From Aureobasidium sp. EXF-3400 (Eukaryota; Ascomycota; Dothideomycetes; Dothideales; Saccotheciaceae), in NCBI GenBank assembly GCA_024195585.1, contig SWBL01000327.1:1-58286 (forward strand): a stretch of DNA of 58,286 nucleotides, read 5' to 3'. A model generated the notes under the pieces. That model was not told the DNA's origin and made no database searches. It saw only the letters and a program-made list of their open reading frames with translations. A program made the position numbers and the translations under genes. Below, in pieces: positions 1-10,823 of the stretch; the stretch's first letter is position 1, and every line of letters starts with the position of its first letter.

Positions 1-7
1 TGGCTCA

Positions 8-98
8 TCTTCATTGGTCTAGTGGTCATGATTTCCGCTTGTCAAGAGTAAAATCTCGTCAAGCGCGGGAGACCAGGGTTCGATTCCCTGATGGAGAG
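8..98 (+). tRNA. tRNA-Asp (GTC) with 19-nt intron
   Basis: Acceptor arms 8-14 and 91-97 pair over seven positions (one G-U wobble). The A-box TGGTCTAGTGG and B-box GGTTCGATTCC (77-87) are near consensus. The anticodon stem 34-38/65-69 carries loop TTGTCA, so the anticodon is GTC at 41-43. An intron at 45-63 sits in the canonical place after base 37; GTCAAG occurs at both of its ends. T runs at 106-109 and 112-116 serve as Pol III terminators. The D-arm and T-arm match fungal tRNA-Asp, while the acceptor stem looks diverged. Confidence 0.87.
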
Positions 99-1629
99 CT
101 CATTCTTTTGCTTTTTGGGCGCCTCGACATCCTCGACACGAACGACTCAAGCTAGAAATTGTCTTTGGATTTGGCTGCTGCTCTTGTTTCGTTTCCAGTC
201 GCTCTTTGCATAGTCGAAGTTCTTTTGTCACTGCACCACTCGTGTGCACCTCGCTTCTGACAACAGGATTCTTCAGCACTACTTGACTGCAAGCGACGGG
301 CTGAAGAAGAGTCGGTGTTGATGCATAATGTGGTGATAACTACCAAAGCAAAAGACGCAGAACACGCCCTGGCAAACACCTCACCGTCAGGAGGCCATGC
401 TAGAACCATAAGCGTTGAGTGTGCAAAGATCGAATTGCTATAGACAAGGCTCAAATCGGTGGTCAAAACTCGTATTGTAGACAGACACTGAACATGCGCA
501 AAACTTGAGGGTCTGGAAGTACGATCTTTGATGAAACATGGTGACGGTTCATCTAAAACCAGATACAATAGCGAATCAGGAAGCTTATCTTTGCTCACAA
601 ATTGCGGAAGTGAGCTTGATTATGAGAAGGAAGTTGTTTGAATTCTTGGGCAGAAGCAAAAGAGGTCCTTGTGGACGATGGCTTGGTATGATTTGTTGGG
701 TTTCTCCGATTCAACCTCAACGCTGTCGTTTTTGCGTGCAGTGTCTTCGTTGGATATGAGCTTGATCATCTCGGTGGAATTCGCGAGGACGTTGCTATCA
801 TTCTATCAGTCTCGGCTGAAGGCACTGAAGACAAGTGGTGAACATACGTAAATTGCGACAAGGTCCAGAGCTTCGCGCTCCCAGCGGATGGATGAGCACC
901 CATCCTGACCTGTAGTCTCACTTGGTTGGTAAAAAGTGGTATAGAGTGTATAAAGAATGGAACAAATTTAGCGCGAGAAGTCTGTTCATACAGCAACCGA
1001 TGTGTTGGCATGAGTCACATCATCACTATCGCATTACACTGAAGCACATGACAGATCCATCCAGAACCTCTCAAGTAGCTCTGATCAGAGAGAATCAGTA
1101 ATTAACTCACTCAACTTCATAAGACCAAAGAGTCACCTACCAGCACACAAGTTTCCCGATGAAAACCATGAACATCACAAGCAAAAGATTGTGCGTTTTT
1201 GAGTTTGTTTTCCTTATCAAGACGGTAACACTGATTTAGTCGTCAGGGAGAAGTCTTATTTAACAAGGCAATATTCACTAGTTGGCAGCGTCATGTGGAT
1301 CCTTGAATTACAAGTCTGCTCTAAGAGATATGCAGAAAGAGCATCGCAGCCTGCCGTCACGGCAGAAGAGTCAACAGATCAAAGATGACTTCTAAGAAAC
1401 AGCGGACAAGAAAGATGCTGAAAGCGCGCAGAAACGGTTAATATCGAACCTCGACTTGTAACAACACCTTGCAAAGACCTTTATGCAGGTTTGTGGATGA
1501 TAGCAAGCATTATATTCCATCAATCTTGGGACTGGTCTCGTTCACGAGATGAAAATGATTCGGTACCTTGGCATGGTATTCGTTGGATGCACCGCATGCT
1601 ATTCGTTGTCAGCTTAAAATCAACTGGAC
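99..1629. other. Intergenic, no gene recognised
   Basis: About 1.5 kb without a convincing gene. The longest frame (148 codons, minus strand, 152-598) has no recognisable domain or hydrophobic pattern. The part next to 1629 may hold the 3' exon of the first BTB gene (see that entry). Confidence 0.5.
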
Positions 1630-2402
1630 TTAGTATGTTAACTGACTGGACCACCACTCTTCAAAGTTTTCATGCTCATGGTAGTTGCAGGAATTTCGTT
1701 CACAGCATGGGCACTCGCTGCAGTATCCCTCGGTGGTTGTGCAAGTTCTATCAGCCGCTCCTTTGATCCAGTCTACAAGAAACCCATTGGGCAGTGTAAC
1801 TGCTATGGGGTACTTAGATACCCAATGATGAAAGCATGTGTCCAGGATCCAGTGGTAGAGTGGGGAGGTCGAAGGCAGTGAGTCCAGTGCTACTGCGATC
1901 TCGTGGAAGGTTGGCATCATTTTATGTTCCATCTTCATGATCTTTGTCATGATGGCTCGGCGAAGTGCAAGTATGTCAGTTTTGTCGGCGAAGATGTAAA
2001 GTTCGAAAAGATGACCTGGCATGGGCACATCAGGTAGTCGGCCACTGTAAAGCCAACCAATGAAGTACTGGCAGTTCTCAAAGTCGAGCTCAAGAACCAC
2101 TGACTTATTACCAGCTTCGAGGAAGCCGCCTTGAAGTGCTGCACGATAGTACGTCGAGAAGAAGCAAAGGAGATTTTTGTGAATCAAGGCTTGGAATGGC
2201 TTGCTGCTCTTCGCTGCTGCTGCATCATCATCGGTGTCGCCTTCGGGGCTAGCAGTGACTTGGATTATGTCTGTAGTGTTACTGAGGATCTGACTATCGG
2301 CCTATTAGTGTCTGTGTAATTATCAGAACGAGAAAGCACCTACCTGACTTTCTTCACCTCCCATATGCCTGAACTCTCAGTGACTGACGCCGAGGACGCC
2401 AT
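1630..2402 (-). CDS. BTB/POZ domain protein, copy 1
   Basis: Exons 2402-2344 and 2293-1630 (240 aa). The 50-nt intron (GTAGGT...GATAG) was chosen because it restores the frame and lines up with copy 2, both showing GIW near the junction. The N-terminal half is a BTB fold: HKNLLCFFSTYYRAALQGGF followed by the acidic/hydrophobic strand and a WLYSG segment. BTB domains dimerise and often recruit cullin-3, but no Kelch, MATH or zinc-finger partner is present. The C-terminus has a Cys/His cluster (CPCC, then CNYHEH, then EEW) shared with copy 2. The 3' end is uncertain: a donor GTCAGT at 1646 lies where copy 2 has GTAAGT, and splicing to an acceptor at 1599 would give a frame ending at 1510. Function unknown. 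Confidence 0.75.
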
Positions 2403-2884
2403 GCTGACTTGGTGACCGGCGTTTGGTCGCGGATGCGGATGTGATGTGTGGGAAAGAAATCAAACAATCTGCACGAAGAGTTGTTGATCAAACCGGAGTG
2501 TTGGGTCAAAACAAGCTCACTTCCCCAAACTGGAACATGCCAGGAATTTCCATTGATAGCTGGATTTCACATGCCTTGCTCTCACCATCGGCACCAAAAC
2601 CTTGCTATCTCTTTGTTCAAACTCTGACAACCTTTCACATGGGTCCAGCGTCAATACTGACTCAATGTTGCAGAGGTCTCACACATGATTCACCGATCTC
2701 ACTGCAACACTGATGGGACTATGGACACAGTCTTCGATGATTCAGATCATGAGTTATCCAGAGAAGAATGCGTATCTAGCATCTTTGTTTGACGAAATTG
2801 TTGACACCCCTCGGCGTATGTCGTTTACTTCAACGACAACAGCAATCACCATGTCAATAATTCTCAGGCTCTGAATACCAAGAA
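2403..2884. other. Spacer between the two BTB genes
   Basis: About 480 bp holding the promoter of BTB copy 1 and the 3' end of copy 2. I see no further gene. Copy 2's last exon may change if the GTAAGT donor at 2949 is used. Confidence 0.5.
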
Positions 2885-3812
2885 TCACCACAGCCTGTCT
2901 TTAATCAGCATGTCGTTCTGAAATGGTACTGATGGGAGGTCTAACTTACTTGATTTCCACTCCTCGGTGTTGTCGTGCTCGTGGTAATTGCATGGCGAGT
3001 GGCAGCATGGACAGTCCTGAGGCACTTCGCGATGTGGTGCAAGTCTTGTCTTCAGCTTGCGGGCAAAGTCGACAGGAATACCGTCGTAGAGGGCATCGTT
3101 GTATTCGCGGGTTCTGAAGTGACGGCCCATATGACGAGTGTGGTGTACAAGTCGGTCGAACACGTAGCGGGTCAGGGGCGAGTTGCTCGGCAGTGAATTT
3201 AGCAGAGCTGCTGTGTTGGGATCGTTGATCGATGGGTCGAATTTGGTGTCAAAGAGCTGGGTCATGATGGTTCTTCGGAGAGTCAAGTTCATCGTCTGAT
3301 CAGCCAAGATGTAAAGCTGACAGAGACTCCGCGGGTCATGCCATGGGATGAATCCGGTATACAGCCATTGTACGAACATGTTGCAGCATGCTTGATCCAT
3401 CTCCAGAATCACAGTGTTGTGCGCAGCCTCTTTGAAATTTCCGTTCAGGAGAGCGCGATAGTAGGGCGCAAAGACACAAAGAAGATCGCGATGCACTTCG
3501 GCTACATGAGATTCATCATCAGATTCATCATCGTCCTTCGAGATGAGTTCGACAAAGTCGTCAGATGTAGCGACGATCCCGCTAGTGATGACAAATGAGC
3601 TTGAGGTGACTAGAAGTTGCTGAGAGCATGACATACCGGACTTCCGATCTCGTCCAGATGCCCTTGATGCGTGGTGTTGTTCCAGGATGAACAGCCTCAG
3701 CTGCCTTGCGACAGTCGATCTGATCGCTCAGATCGGCATTTAGCTTGTGCAGATTTTCCCTTGCTACATCAATCTTGATGCGCTTGTTGCGTCTGTTGCG
3801 TGCTTTAGTCAT
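2885..3812 (-). CDS. BTB/POZ domain protein, copy 2
   Basis: Exons 3812-3637 and 3581-2885 (290 aa). The 55-nt intron GTATGT...ACTAG joins codon CG|C and yields a continuous BTB start (DDFVELISKDD, then VHRDLLCVFAPYYRALLNGN). A basic N-terminal segment (TKARNRRNKRIK) could be a nuclear localisation signal. The domain layout is the same as copy 1, including the C-terminal CPCC, CNYHEH and EEW motifs, so the pair is a tandem duplication. The stop at 2885 is that of the unspliced frame. A strong GTAAGT at 2949 with an acceptor at 2895 would replace the last residues by a short alternative tail. Fungal BTB families of this kind are usually lineage-expanded and uncharacterised. Confidence 0.78.
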
Positions 3813-4444
3813 GATAGTTGTGGGTGGAGAACAGGAGACAGAAGTCTAAGAGATGGTGACAAAGTCCAAATCGGCAGGCGATAGCGAGGTCAAGTGAAAG
3901 TTGACGGAAGTTCAGTGAACAGCCCAAGTTCAGAAGCCCCTGGATGAGACTATATATAGTAGCCGAAGATTGCCTTGCCTTCACCTACTCAGTCAGTAAT
4001 GCGTACAAAGTATGTTTGGCTGAGCGGAATAGCCAGTTCGCGTGTGCACACTTGTCCGGTAACAAAATCTCTTGTGTCTAATCGGGAACAGTAAGTGTAA
4101 CGCAACCTACTTTTGCTGGTTGTAGGTTCGATTCTGGTTCGTGGTGTGATTGAACTCTTTTTGCGCCAGCTTCACACTCGAGATTCCCCAAGCCTTATAT
4201 ATGACATGGACATAATGATGTTCTCCGACCTATGATTGATGATGGAGGGATGTTCATCATTGCTTTCTTTGTCTACACGACATGATATGTGTAACCTGTC
4301 TCTCAACCACGAATATCAACCACTCTCACTGTGAATGTCTGTAAGAAAACATTTCTTGTATTCGATTCCGTTAATGCCTGTTCGTGAGGGAAGCTTCTCC
4401 CAGGCCCGCCTGTATGTCTATTCCGACCTGTGTACAACCATTTC
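3813..4444. other. Intergenic with Pol III-like elements
   Basis: Upstream region of BTB copy 2 and 3' flank of the RTA1 gene. The run TATATATAGT near 3950-3960 could act as a TATA element for the minus-strand BTB gene. The only other structure seen is the A-box/B-box unit listed separately. Confidence 0.4.
4017..4162 (+). other. Possible tRNA relic or Pol III type-2 unit
   Basis: A perfect A-box (TGGCTGAGCGG, 4017-4027) with a D-stem GGCT/AGCC (4018-4021, 4031-4034) is followed by a B-box GGTTCGATTCT (4125-4135) and a T5 run (4158-4162). The order and spacing fit an internal Pol III promoter. Against a working tRNA: the bases flanking the D-arm and T-arm do not form an acceptor stem, the T-stem has a mismatch and several wobbles, and a TTTT at 4111-4114 would terminate early. 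It is either a decayed intron-containing tRNA or chance. Confidence 0.25.
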
Positions 4445-5514
4445 TCATTCAAATTGTTGGGAGGTCCTGTTACGATGATGTCCCGACAATCTTCGTGATG
4501 CTCTAGGGTCTCTCAATCTTGCTGAATGGTGTCGATGATGACTGTGGGGGCGACTAGAATGCGTGTGAGTACGATGTCGTTCGTGCTTGGAATGTCGATG
4601 ATGTGATCTAACCTGAGACTGGCCGCTCTCCATAGCATAGAGCTGAGTTTCGCTTCTGACCGAGATACGTCCATTGCCAAGAAGCTTGCTGGGATGTAGG
4701 ATGAGGAAGCTGACAGTCACTGATAGCATGAAGACGGCATCGAAGATGTAAAGCATCCATTCATGAGTGATGATGTAGCCGTCATTTCCTTGAGCGTACT
4801 CGATCACGCGGATCAAGTTACGGATGAGAATGATAGCGCTGCAAAAGTACAAGTTGTGCATATGCTTGCGCCAGCGCAGGTTTGAATCCACAGAAGCACC
4901 GGTTGGAAGCTTGTTGATCCGAATGTGGAAGAGGCCTGCCACAACAACAAAGAAACCAAAGATGACGATCTGGATGATAAGACCAGCGATGACAATGTTC
5001 TTTCCAAGGTTGAAAGCGTCGAGATCGCCCTTGGCTTGGAGTCCAGCACCTGAAGACTGCACGAGGAAAGAGAAGACATCGCCAATGACGAAGACTTTCG
5101 TAAGCCACTTGGTGCGAATGATAGAGTATTCTTCGGCATCGAGAAGACGGATGATACGCCCAAGGACCATGTAGATGGAAGCTGCGTAGAGGGCAGGAGC
5201 GACCAGAATCAGGAGACTCTGCATGATAAAGGGACCAAGAGCTTCTTTGTCACTGTGCGAAAGAGCACGGCCCACATACCCTATGCATTCGACTGTGACA
5301 TGTCAGTTTGTGCTGAAAGAATATAAGACTTTCTATACTCACGGAGGACTCCGATGGTGAAGGGCATAAAGTAGCGAGCACGCAGCTTGAAGACGTAGTA
5401 GACATGGCCAACGAACCCTAGTCCGAAGAGCACCACGAATATGATTGCAGCTACGATGGACGGAGTGTAGTGGTACAAAACAAAGTGGATCTCTCCATCA
5501 TTTGAGTCGGACAT
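4445..5514 (-). CDS. RTA1-family membrane protein
   Basis: Exons 5514-5343 and 5292-4445 (339 aa); intron GTGAGT...CACAG, 50 nt. The junction restores the family sequence GVLLECIGYVGRALSH. The start is the first ATG (MSDSNDGEIHFVLYHYTPS), just ahead of the conserved YTPS element. The RTA1 family (Rta1, Rsb1) comprises seven-helix fungal membrane proteins linked to lipid translocation and resistance to sterol inhibitors or long-chain bases. Hydrophobic segments are evident from about residue 20 to 275. The last 60 or so residues are cytosolic-like and very rich in His and Arg, which is unusual. The substrate cannot be inferred. Confidence 0.88.
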
Positions 5515-7336
5515 TGTATATGAAGTATTGAAGACGAAGTCGTCTGGACAAAGCACAAAGGTGGGAGTGGGCAAGATGAGATGATGAAAATGAGAGGAGG
5601 ACTAGCCCTCTGTATTATATGCTACAACTTACATATCTGCCTTACATTTGCAGCACTGCCTCGCCAGTACGTACAAGATGCGATCAAAATTGTTGTTGAC
5701 CGTAAAGCAAGTACGGTCGTATTCACCGTATTGCGTAGGAAAAGGCTGGGCAATCGCTGAGCATAGCGTCTGATTGGTTTCTCGCAACAACCTGTGCCCT
5801 AAGACTGTTGCTCATATTCTCTGCGTATACGATGTATCCGGCTATCTTATCGCGGTCGCCGTGTTGAGACAGTTGGTGGAGGAGTTGAGGTACCGAGACG
5901 GAGGTTAGGTGTGATGATTTTGTGTCCACAGGGCTTGGCAATGCTGGCCGATGCACCGCAGCCTGACATGTACTGCTGTCTTGTGCAAAGTCAACACAGC
6001 ACGGCCAGGGTTATTGCATCAATTTGGTACAGTAGTGCATCAGATCTTCATGTCCTTGTTGGCCCGCCTCCCAGATTCGAGGACGAGGACGCTCTGCAAC
6101 ACGGTCAATGTTGTACCAGCATCCACCTTAGGTAACTAGAAAATCACCGTGAAGGACAGGTATTCCTTGGAAACTTTCTGCTTTCTCGACCTCTTCAGCT
6201 TCCTCTCTTCCTATAGCTACAGGGCCTGCACAATATCTTCACGAAGAGTCCTGAGGCAACCTGTACAAGCCATACACATATACACATGTTGTTTTGGAAT
6301 TAGTGCTGTGACTTCGAGGCAATTCAATAAGCCTTCGTCTTGCATGAATATCACTTTCTGACACCACTGCATACCTTACATTGCTACAGTGTCCTGTCTT
6401 GCACATTCCCCAGCCTCCAAGCTAATGTGTCGAAGTATCTGATGTAAGTGGACAAGTCTAGACAAACCAGATACTGACCACTTTAAAGCTATCGCTTAGC
6501 GTAAATCTCTCGCATAGGACTCAAGACTCTTGCGCAGCTACAACGACCTCAGTCTTGGAGCATAGCTTGACGTCTCAACTACGATACAAAGTGATGGCCT
6601 GGTTGGACCTGCATATCTTCCTCGCTCACCACTCGAGAATCTGGCGGCAGGCGCACCTGACCGACTAGCCGCAAAGGGCTAGTGGCTCTCAGAATCCAAG
6701 AGACGAGAGATGCAATATGCTGTTCTCGAATCCGTTTGTCAAGTTTCGCATCTGCATTCAGTCACTTTATGATCGGCTCCAGATTGGCCTTACCATACGA
6801 TTTTTGGAACATACGGCTTGTCCATAGAGGGCCTGAACGTACGACAAAATAAACTTGGAGGCGGTGATGCCTCTCAGAAAGAACAGACCTGATATCCCCA
6901 GGACAATCTTAAGTCCTTCAAGACAATCTTGACTAGTGTTGAGAGATCTACAAAACCGCCATGTTGGGGGAGTACAATTCCGGATGCATACACGATGTCG
7001 ACCAGAGGAGGATTTGTTCGTGGAAAGATTCCACCCGGGCCAAAGTTGACCTGGGGTGGTTGACTTGTCTCGAGGCTTCTGAACAATCATTGGTGGAACA
7101 ACCTGAATCGCCAAGGAGTTACTCCTCTACCCCACGCTTAAATGCAACAACACTGCGCTGATCATCTTACAAGACCGGATGCTCGACGGTGGGGGAATGA
7201 CTTGCATCCTTCAAGGATGGCTACGTTTGCGGTCTTCTCACCGGGCGACCAGCGTACGCCAGTCGAATTACTACAAGACAAATTGATTCCTTCACTATGC
7301 CGGGACATGGACTTCTGACGCAACACATGAGCAACT
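5515..7336. other. Intergenic, 1.8 kb, no gene recognised
   Basis: No open frame here has a recognisable domain, and the short frames on both strands look random. It contains the promoter of the RTA1 gene at its left end and the promoter of the MFS gene at its right end. No repeats or tRNA boxes were seen. Confidence 0.5.
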
Positions 7337-9120
7337 ATGGACAAACACGATGATACAGCCAAGGAGGAAGAGATCGAGTACATCGACTTCAAGCCCCAAG
7401 AGCCTCCTATCTCAAGAGAGCTCGACAATGACCAGGCAGATCTTTGCGCAGAAGCGCTTCGCCGCTATCCCAATGATGAATCAATCGACCAGGTCGATGA
7501 GAAAAGACTCAAGCGCAAGCTAGACACCCGTATCCTGCCATTGTTGGGTGTATGCTATTTCTTCTACGTGAGTTAAAAGTCCATATTGAGTTTGATGCTC
7601 GACAATGGCTTACCTTCCGCGCAGTATGTTGACAAGACAACGCTTTCCTACGCGGCGATCTTTGGCATCAAGAATGATCTGAAGCTAACGGGCGAGGAAT
7701 ATTCCTGGCTGTCAAGCATATTCTACTTTGGCTGGCTAGTATGGGCAATCCCTTCCAATCTCATCATGCAGAGATGTCGACCTGGATGGTATCTATCGTT
7801 CAACATCTTCTTCTGGGGAGCTCTTCTTATGTGCCAGGCTGCTGCCAATAACTTTCCAACTCTGGCAGCATTGCGTATCCTATCTGGAGGCTTTGAAGCG
7901 ATTGCAGACCCGGCATTTATGCTCATCACGTCCATGTACTACACACGTGAAGAGCAGCCATCTCGAATTGCAGCCTGGTATGTGTGGAACGGCGTGGGAG
8001 TCGCTGGAGGCGGTCTCATTGGGTGAGCAGATGACTTGAAGCATGTCAGACAGACTTGACCTTCTAATACTGTTACAGATATGGCATCGGCAACATCAAT
8101 GGTGCCCTCGCCTCCTGGCACTACGAGTTTTTGATCGTCGGCGCATTCTGCTCAGCATGGGCAATTGTTCTTTGTTTGCTCCTTCCCAACTCACCCACGA
8201 CTTTCAAGGGATTCTCTCGTGATGAGAAGTTGATCATGATCGCACGCATGCGTCGCAACCAGACTGGTGTCGAGCAGAAACATATCAACTGGGATCAAAT
8301 CAGGGAGGCTTACCTGGACTATAAGACATGGCTTTTTACCCTGCTCGGTTTTGTGTCGAACATTCCTAACGGAGGTGAGCATTGACATACACAACAAGAC
8401 TATAAGAAGTATGCTGACTCAGTTCTTACCTGGAAAGGCATTAGTAACTTTAGTACCTTGGTGATCAAAGGTCTAGGGTTTGACACTCTACACACGGCGT
8501 TGCTTGGTATTCCCCAGGGAGCTCTAGTCGTCATCTGGATTGGTCTTGGGGCTGTGATAAACAGATATTTACCCAAGAACAGTCGTACAATCGTTTGCGC
8601 GCTCTTCATGTTGCCCACGATCGCTGGCGCTCTGGGCTTCTTGTTGGCACCTGACACTGCCTATGTGGGGCGCTTAATCTGCTTGTCAGTCCAAATCTTT
8701 CCTGATGAGATATCATGAGTTTAAGCTGACATCGACTATAGCTACCTGACTGGCTCATATCAAGCATCTTTCGTATTGTCTCTTTCGCTTGTCACCAGCA
8801 ACACAGGCGGCCAGTCAAAGAAAATGATTGTGTCTGGAATGATCTGGTTTGGTGCGTGCATTGGAAACATCGCAAGTCCGTTCTTCTACAGATCAGAGCA
8901 GGCACCTTCATACCCTTTGGGCATTGGCTCTCTTTTGACAGCAAATTGCATTGAATTCTTGCTCTTCGGGGTGTTGAGATATGCATTCATCTGGGAGAAC
9001 AAGCGCAAGGAGAAGATCAGAACTCGCATGCGTGAGAGTGGTGAAGCTGCTGCGTTGAACGAGACGGCGTTCAGCAACCTAACAGACAAGCAGAACCCTA
9101 ATTTTGAATATGTTTACTAG
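7337..9120 (+). CDS. MFS anion:cation symporter, Dal5/allantoate-permease type
   Basis: Exons 7337-7567, 7625-8022, 8079-8374, 8438-8684 and 8742-9120 (516 aa). The fourth intron uses a weak donor GTCAGT but restores the family pattern CFYLTGSYQASF. The chain has a hydrophilic N-terminus (about 70 residues), then the first membrane segment (LLGVCYFFYYVDKTTLSYA) and about 12 hydrophobic stretches. LPNSPTTF and GGQSKK are typical of the fungal ACS/Dal5 clade, which imports allantoate, ureidosuccinate, nicotinate, pantothenate or related organic anions at the plasma membrane. The substrate is not decided by sequence. The next gene downstream on the same strand is ureG, so a ureide- or urea-linked anion is a fair guess. 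Confidence 0.9.
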
Positions 9121-9485
9121 ACAGAGCTCAAGAATAGACATATATCCTTTAATCGTCATAAAGAAGCACCTGAAAGTTGTTGTTGGACTCCAAGGCTGAA
9201 ATCCATCTCAATCTGAGAACCTCGAATGTCAGCTTCTCTGTTGGCGGATCTCCAACCTGTATGCCGTCCTTGAGACTGGTCAGCATCTCATGTTCAGCCA
9301 GTGTCGGAAGCCGAAAGATGAACAACTATATGTTGTCGTCGACTGCCGATAGCGGGCTTGGAGCACGGACCGAATCCCTTATCGCCTGCCCCACTCGTTC
9401 GGGACCGACCCCTCGACATCAAGCTCTCCAAACTCTTGATTTGTAGCAATCGTTCATTCTCACAATTTTTATATACCAAAGCATC
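9121..9485. other. MFS 3' flank and ureG promoter
   Basis: 365 bp between the permease stop and the ureG start. It holds the paired GATA sites listed separately. No gene is supported here. Confidence 0.5.
9347..9384. promoter_or_regulatory. Paired GATA (AreA/NIT2-type) sites
   Basis: CGATAG at 9347-9352 and CGATAA on the other strand (read as TTATCG, 9379-9384) both fit HGATAR. They lie within 40 bp of each other and about 100-140 bp upstream of the ureG start. AreA/NIT2 nitrogen activators favour closely spaced paired sites, and urease genes are plausible targets. The inference rests on motif matches only. Confidence 0.4.
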
Positions 9486-10301
9486 ATGTCTCACTCCCAC
9501 TCCCACGACGGACCTCACTCCCACTCCCACGACGCCGTGGACCACGGACACACCCATGAGATTCTGGACGGACCTGGCTCCTTCTTGGGCCGTGAGATGC
9601 CCATCGTGGAAGGCCGTGACTTCAGCGAAAGAGCCTTTACAGTCGGTATCGGTGGTCCCGTTGGTTCTGGAAAGACGGCCTTGATGCTGGCTCTCTGTCT
9701 TGCCCTCCGCGAAAAGTACAACATTGCCGCTGTGACCAACGACATCTTCACGCGTGAGGACTGCGAGTTCCTGACCAGACACAAGGCTCTACCTGCCGAA
9801 CGCATTCGTGCCATTGAGACTGGAGGTTGCCCTCACGCTGCTGTGCGTGAAGATATCTCGGCAAACTTGGCTGCATTGACGGATTTACATCGCGAATTCA
9901 ACACACAACTGCTGCTTATCGAGTCTGGTGGTGACAACTTGGCTGCAAACTACAGTCGTGAGCTTGCAGACTTCATCATCTATGTCATCGATGTTTCTGG
10001 AGGTGACAAGATTCCTCGCAAGGGTGGTCCGGGAATCACCCAATCTGATTTGCTTATTGTCAACAAGACTGATCTGGCTGAATTGATTGGTGCTGATCTC
10101 GGAGTCATGGACAGGGATGCAAGGAAGATTAGGTATGTTTTCTTGAGAGGTTTCTGATATTACATTACTAATGAGATACACAGAGAAGGCGGACCTACTA
10201 TCTTCGCACAGGTCAAGAATGGCAAGGGTGTGGATCACATCGTCGACCTGATCTTGAGTGCTTGGAGAAGCAGCGGCGCAAGCAAAGCAAATCCTCAATA
10301 G
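9486..10301 (+). CDS. ureG: Urease accessory GTPase UreG
   Basis: Exons 9486-10132 and 10184-10301 (254 aa); intron GTATGT...ACACAG. UreG binds GTP and nickel and, with UreD/UreF, loads nickel into apo-urease in the cytosol. Visible signatures: an N-terminal His-rich segment (residues 1-25), P-loop GPVGSGKT (57-64), the nickel-binding CPH in ETGGCPHAA (115-117), ESGGDN (146-151) and the guanine-specifying NKTD (193-196). All key residues are intact and the length is normal for eukaryotic UreG. The His-rich region is encoded by a 20-bp DNA duplication (9491-9510 and 9515-9534). It lies 365 bp downstream of a Dal5-type permease on the same strand, with GATA sites in the promoter. Confidence 0.96.
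9491..9534 (+). repeat. 20-bp direct repeat encoding the UreG His tract
   Basis: The 20 bases at 9491-9510 recur exactly at 9515-9534 (24-bp period), each coding for a His-Ser-His-Ser-His-Asp type block. Slippage here would change the number of nickel-binding histidines without shifting the frame. Confidence 0.9.
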
Positions 10302-10823
10302 TTGAGAGGAGATCTGCCAGACAGGACTGGCTATTGTCGCTACGACCAGCCCAAGGAGTTGGAGAAGGATGACAAGTGAGCACAGGACGATATAAATCAA
10401 ACCCAAACACCAAAAAAGGAAAAAGAAAAAGTTCACAGGTCTGACGGGTTTGAGGATCTGGCATACTTTCACAAATTCTCGAATTCTCACTTCTCTCCCA
10501 CTTCCTCTATCTTCTCCTCAGCCTCTGATAGTGACCAGACCACCTTTCCACAGGGGCGCGTCTATCAAGAGACCATTTGAAGCTGATTGTTTGACTGGAT
10601 TGGTGAGAGTTTTAGCTGATGCAGAGATTCGAACTCGCGAACTCGTGCGCTGGTTGATGGTGTTATTGTCGTGATGACTGCCAAGACTTATGGTTAGCTT
10701 TGATGCTGCAATACTAACCGTCCAGGTGTGATTGTTGTGAGAGACTGGCGAAACCCGCTATATGAAGTGTCTGTCGACGACGAGTCGAGTGAAGGAAAAT
10801 TCGAAGTGGCAGCACTCACAGAT
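10302..10823. other. Convergent intergenic region, no gene
   Basis: Between the ureG stop and the stop of the minus-strand APH-like gene. The only structured element is a T-arm-like string near 10624-10640 on the minus strand, which I do not accept as a tRNA (see rejected list). Confidence 0.45.

Noticed and set aside
152..598. 148-codon minus-strand open frame
   Set aside because: No domain, no ATG context or neighbouring exon support, and composition like random frame.
10600..10745. Minus-strand T-arm-like string (GAGTTCGAATCTC) near 10624-10640 suggesting a tRNA
   Set aside because: T-stem has two mismatches, no matching acceptor or A-box within 120 bp, and no T-run after it.
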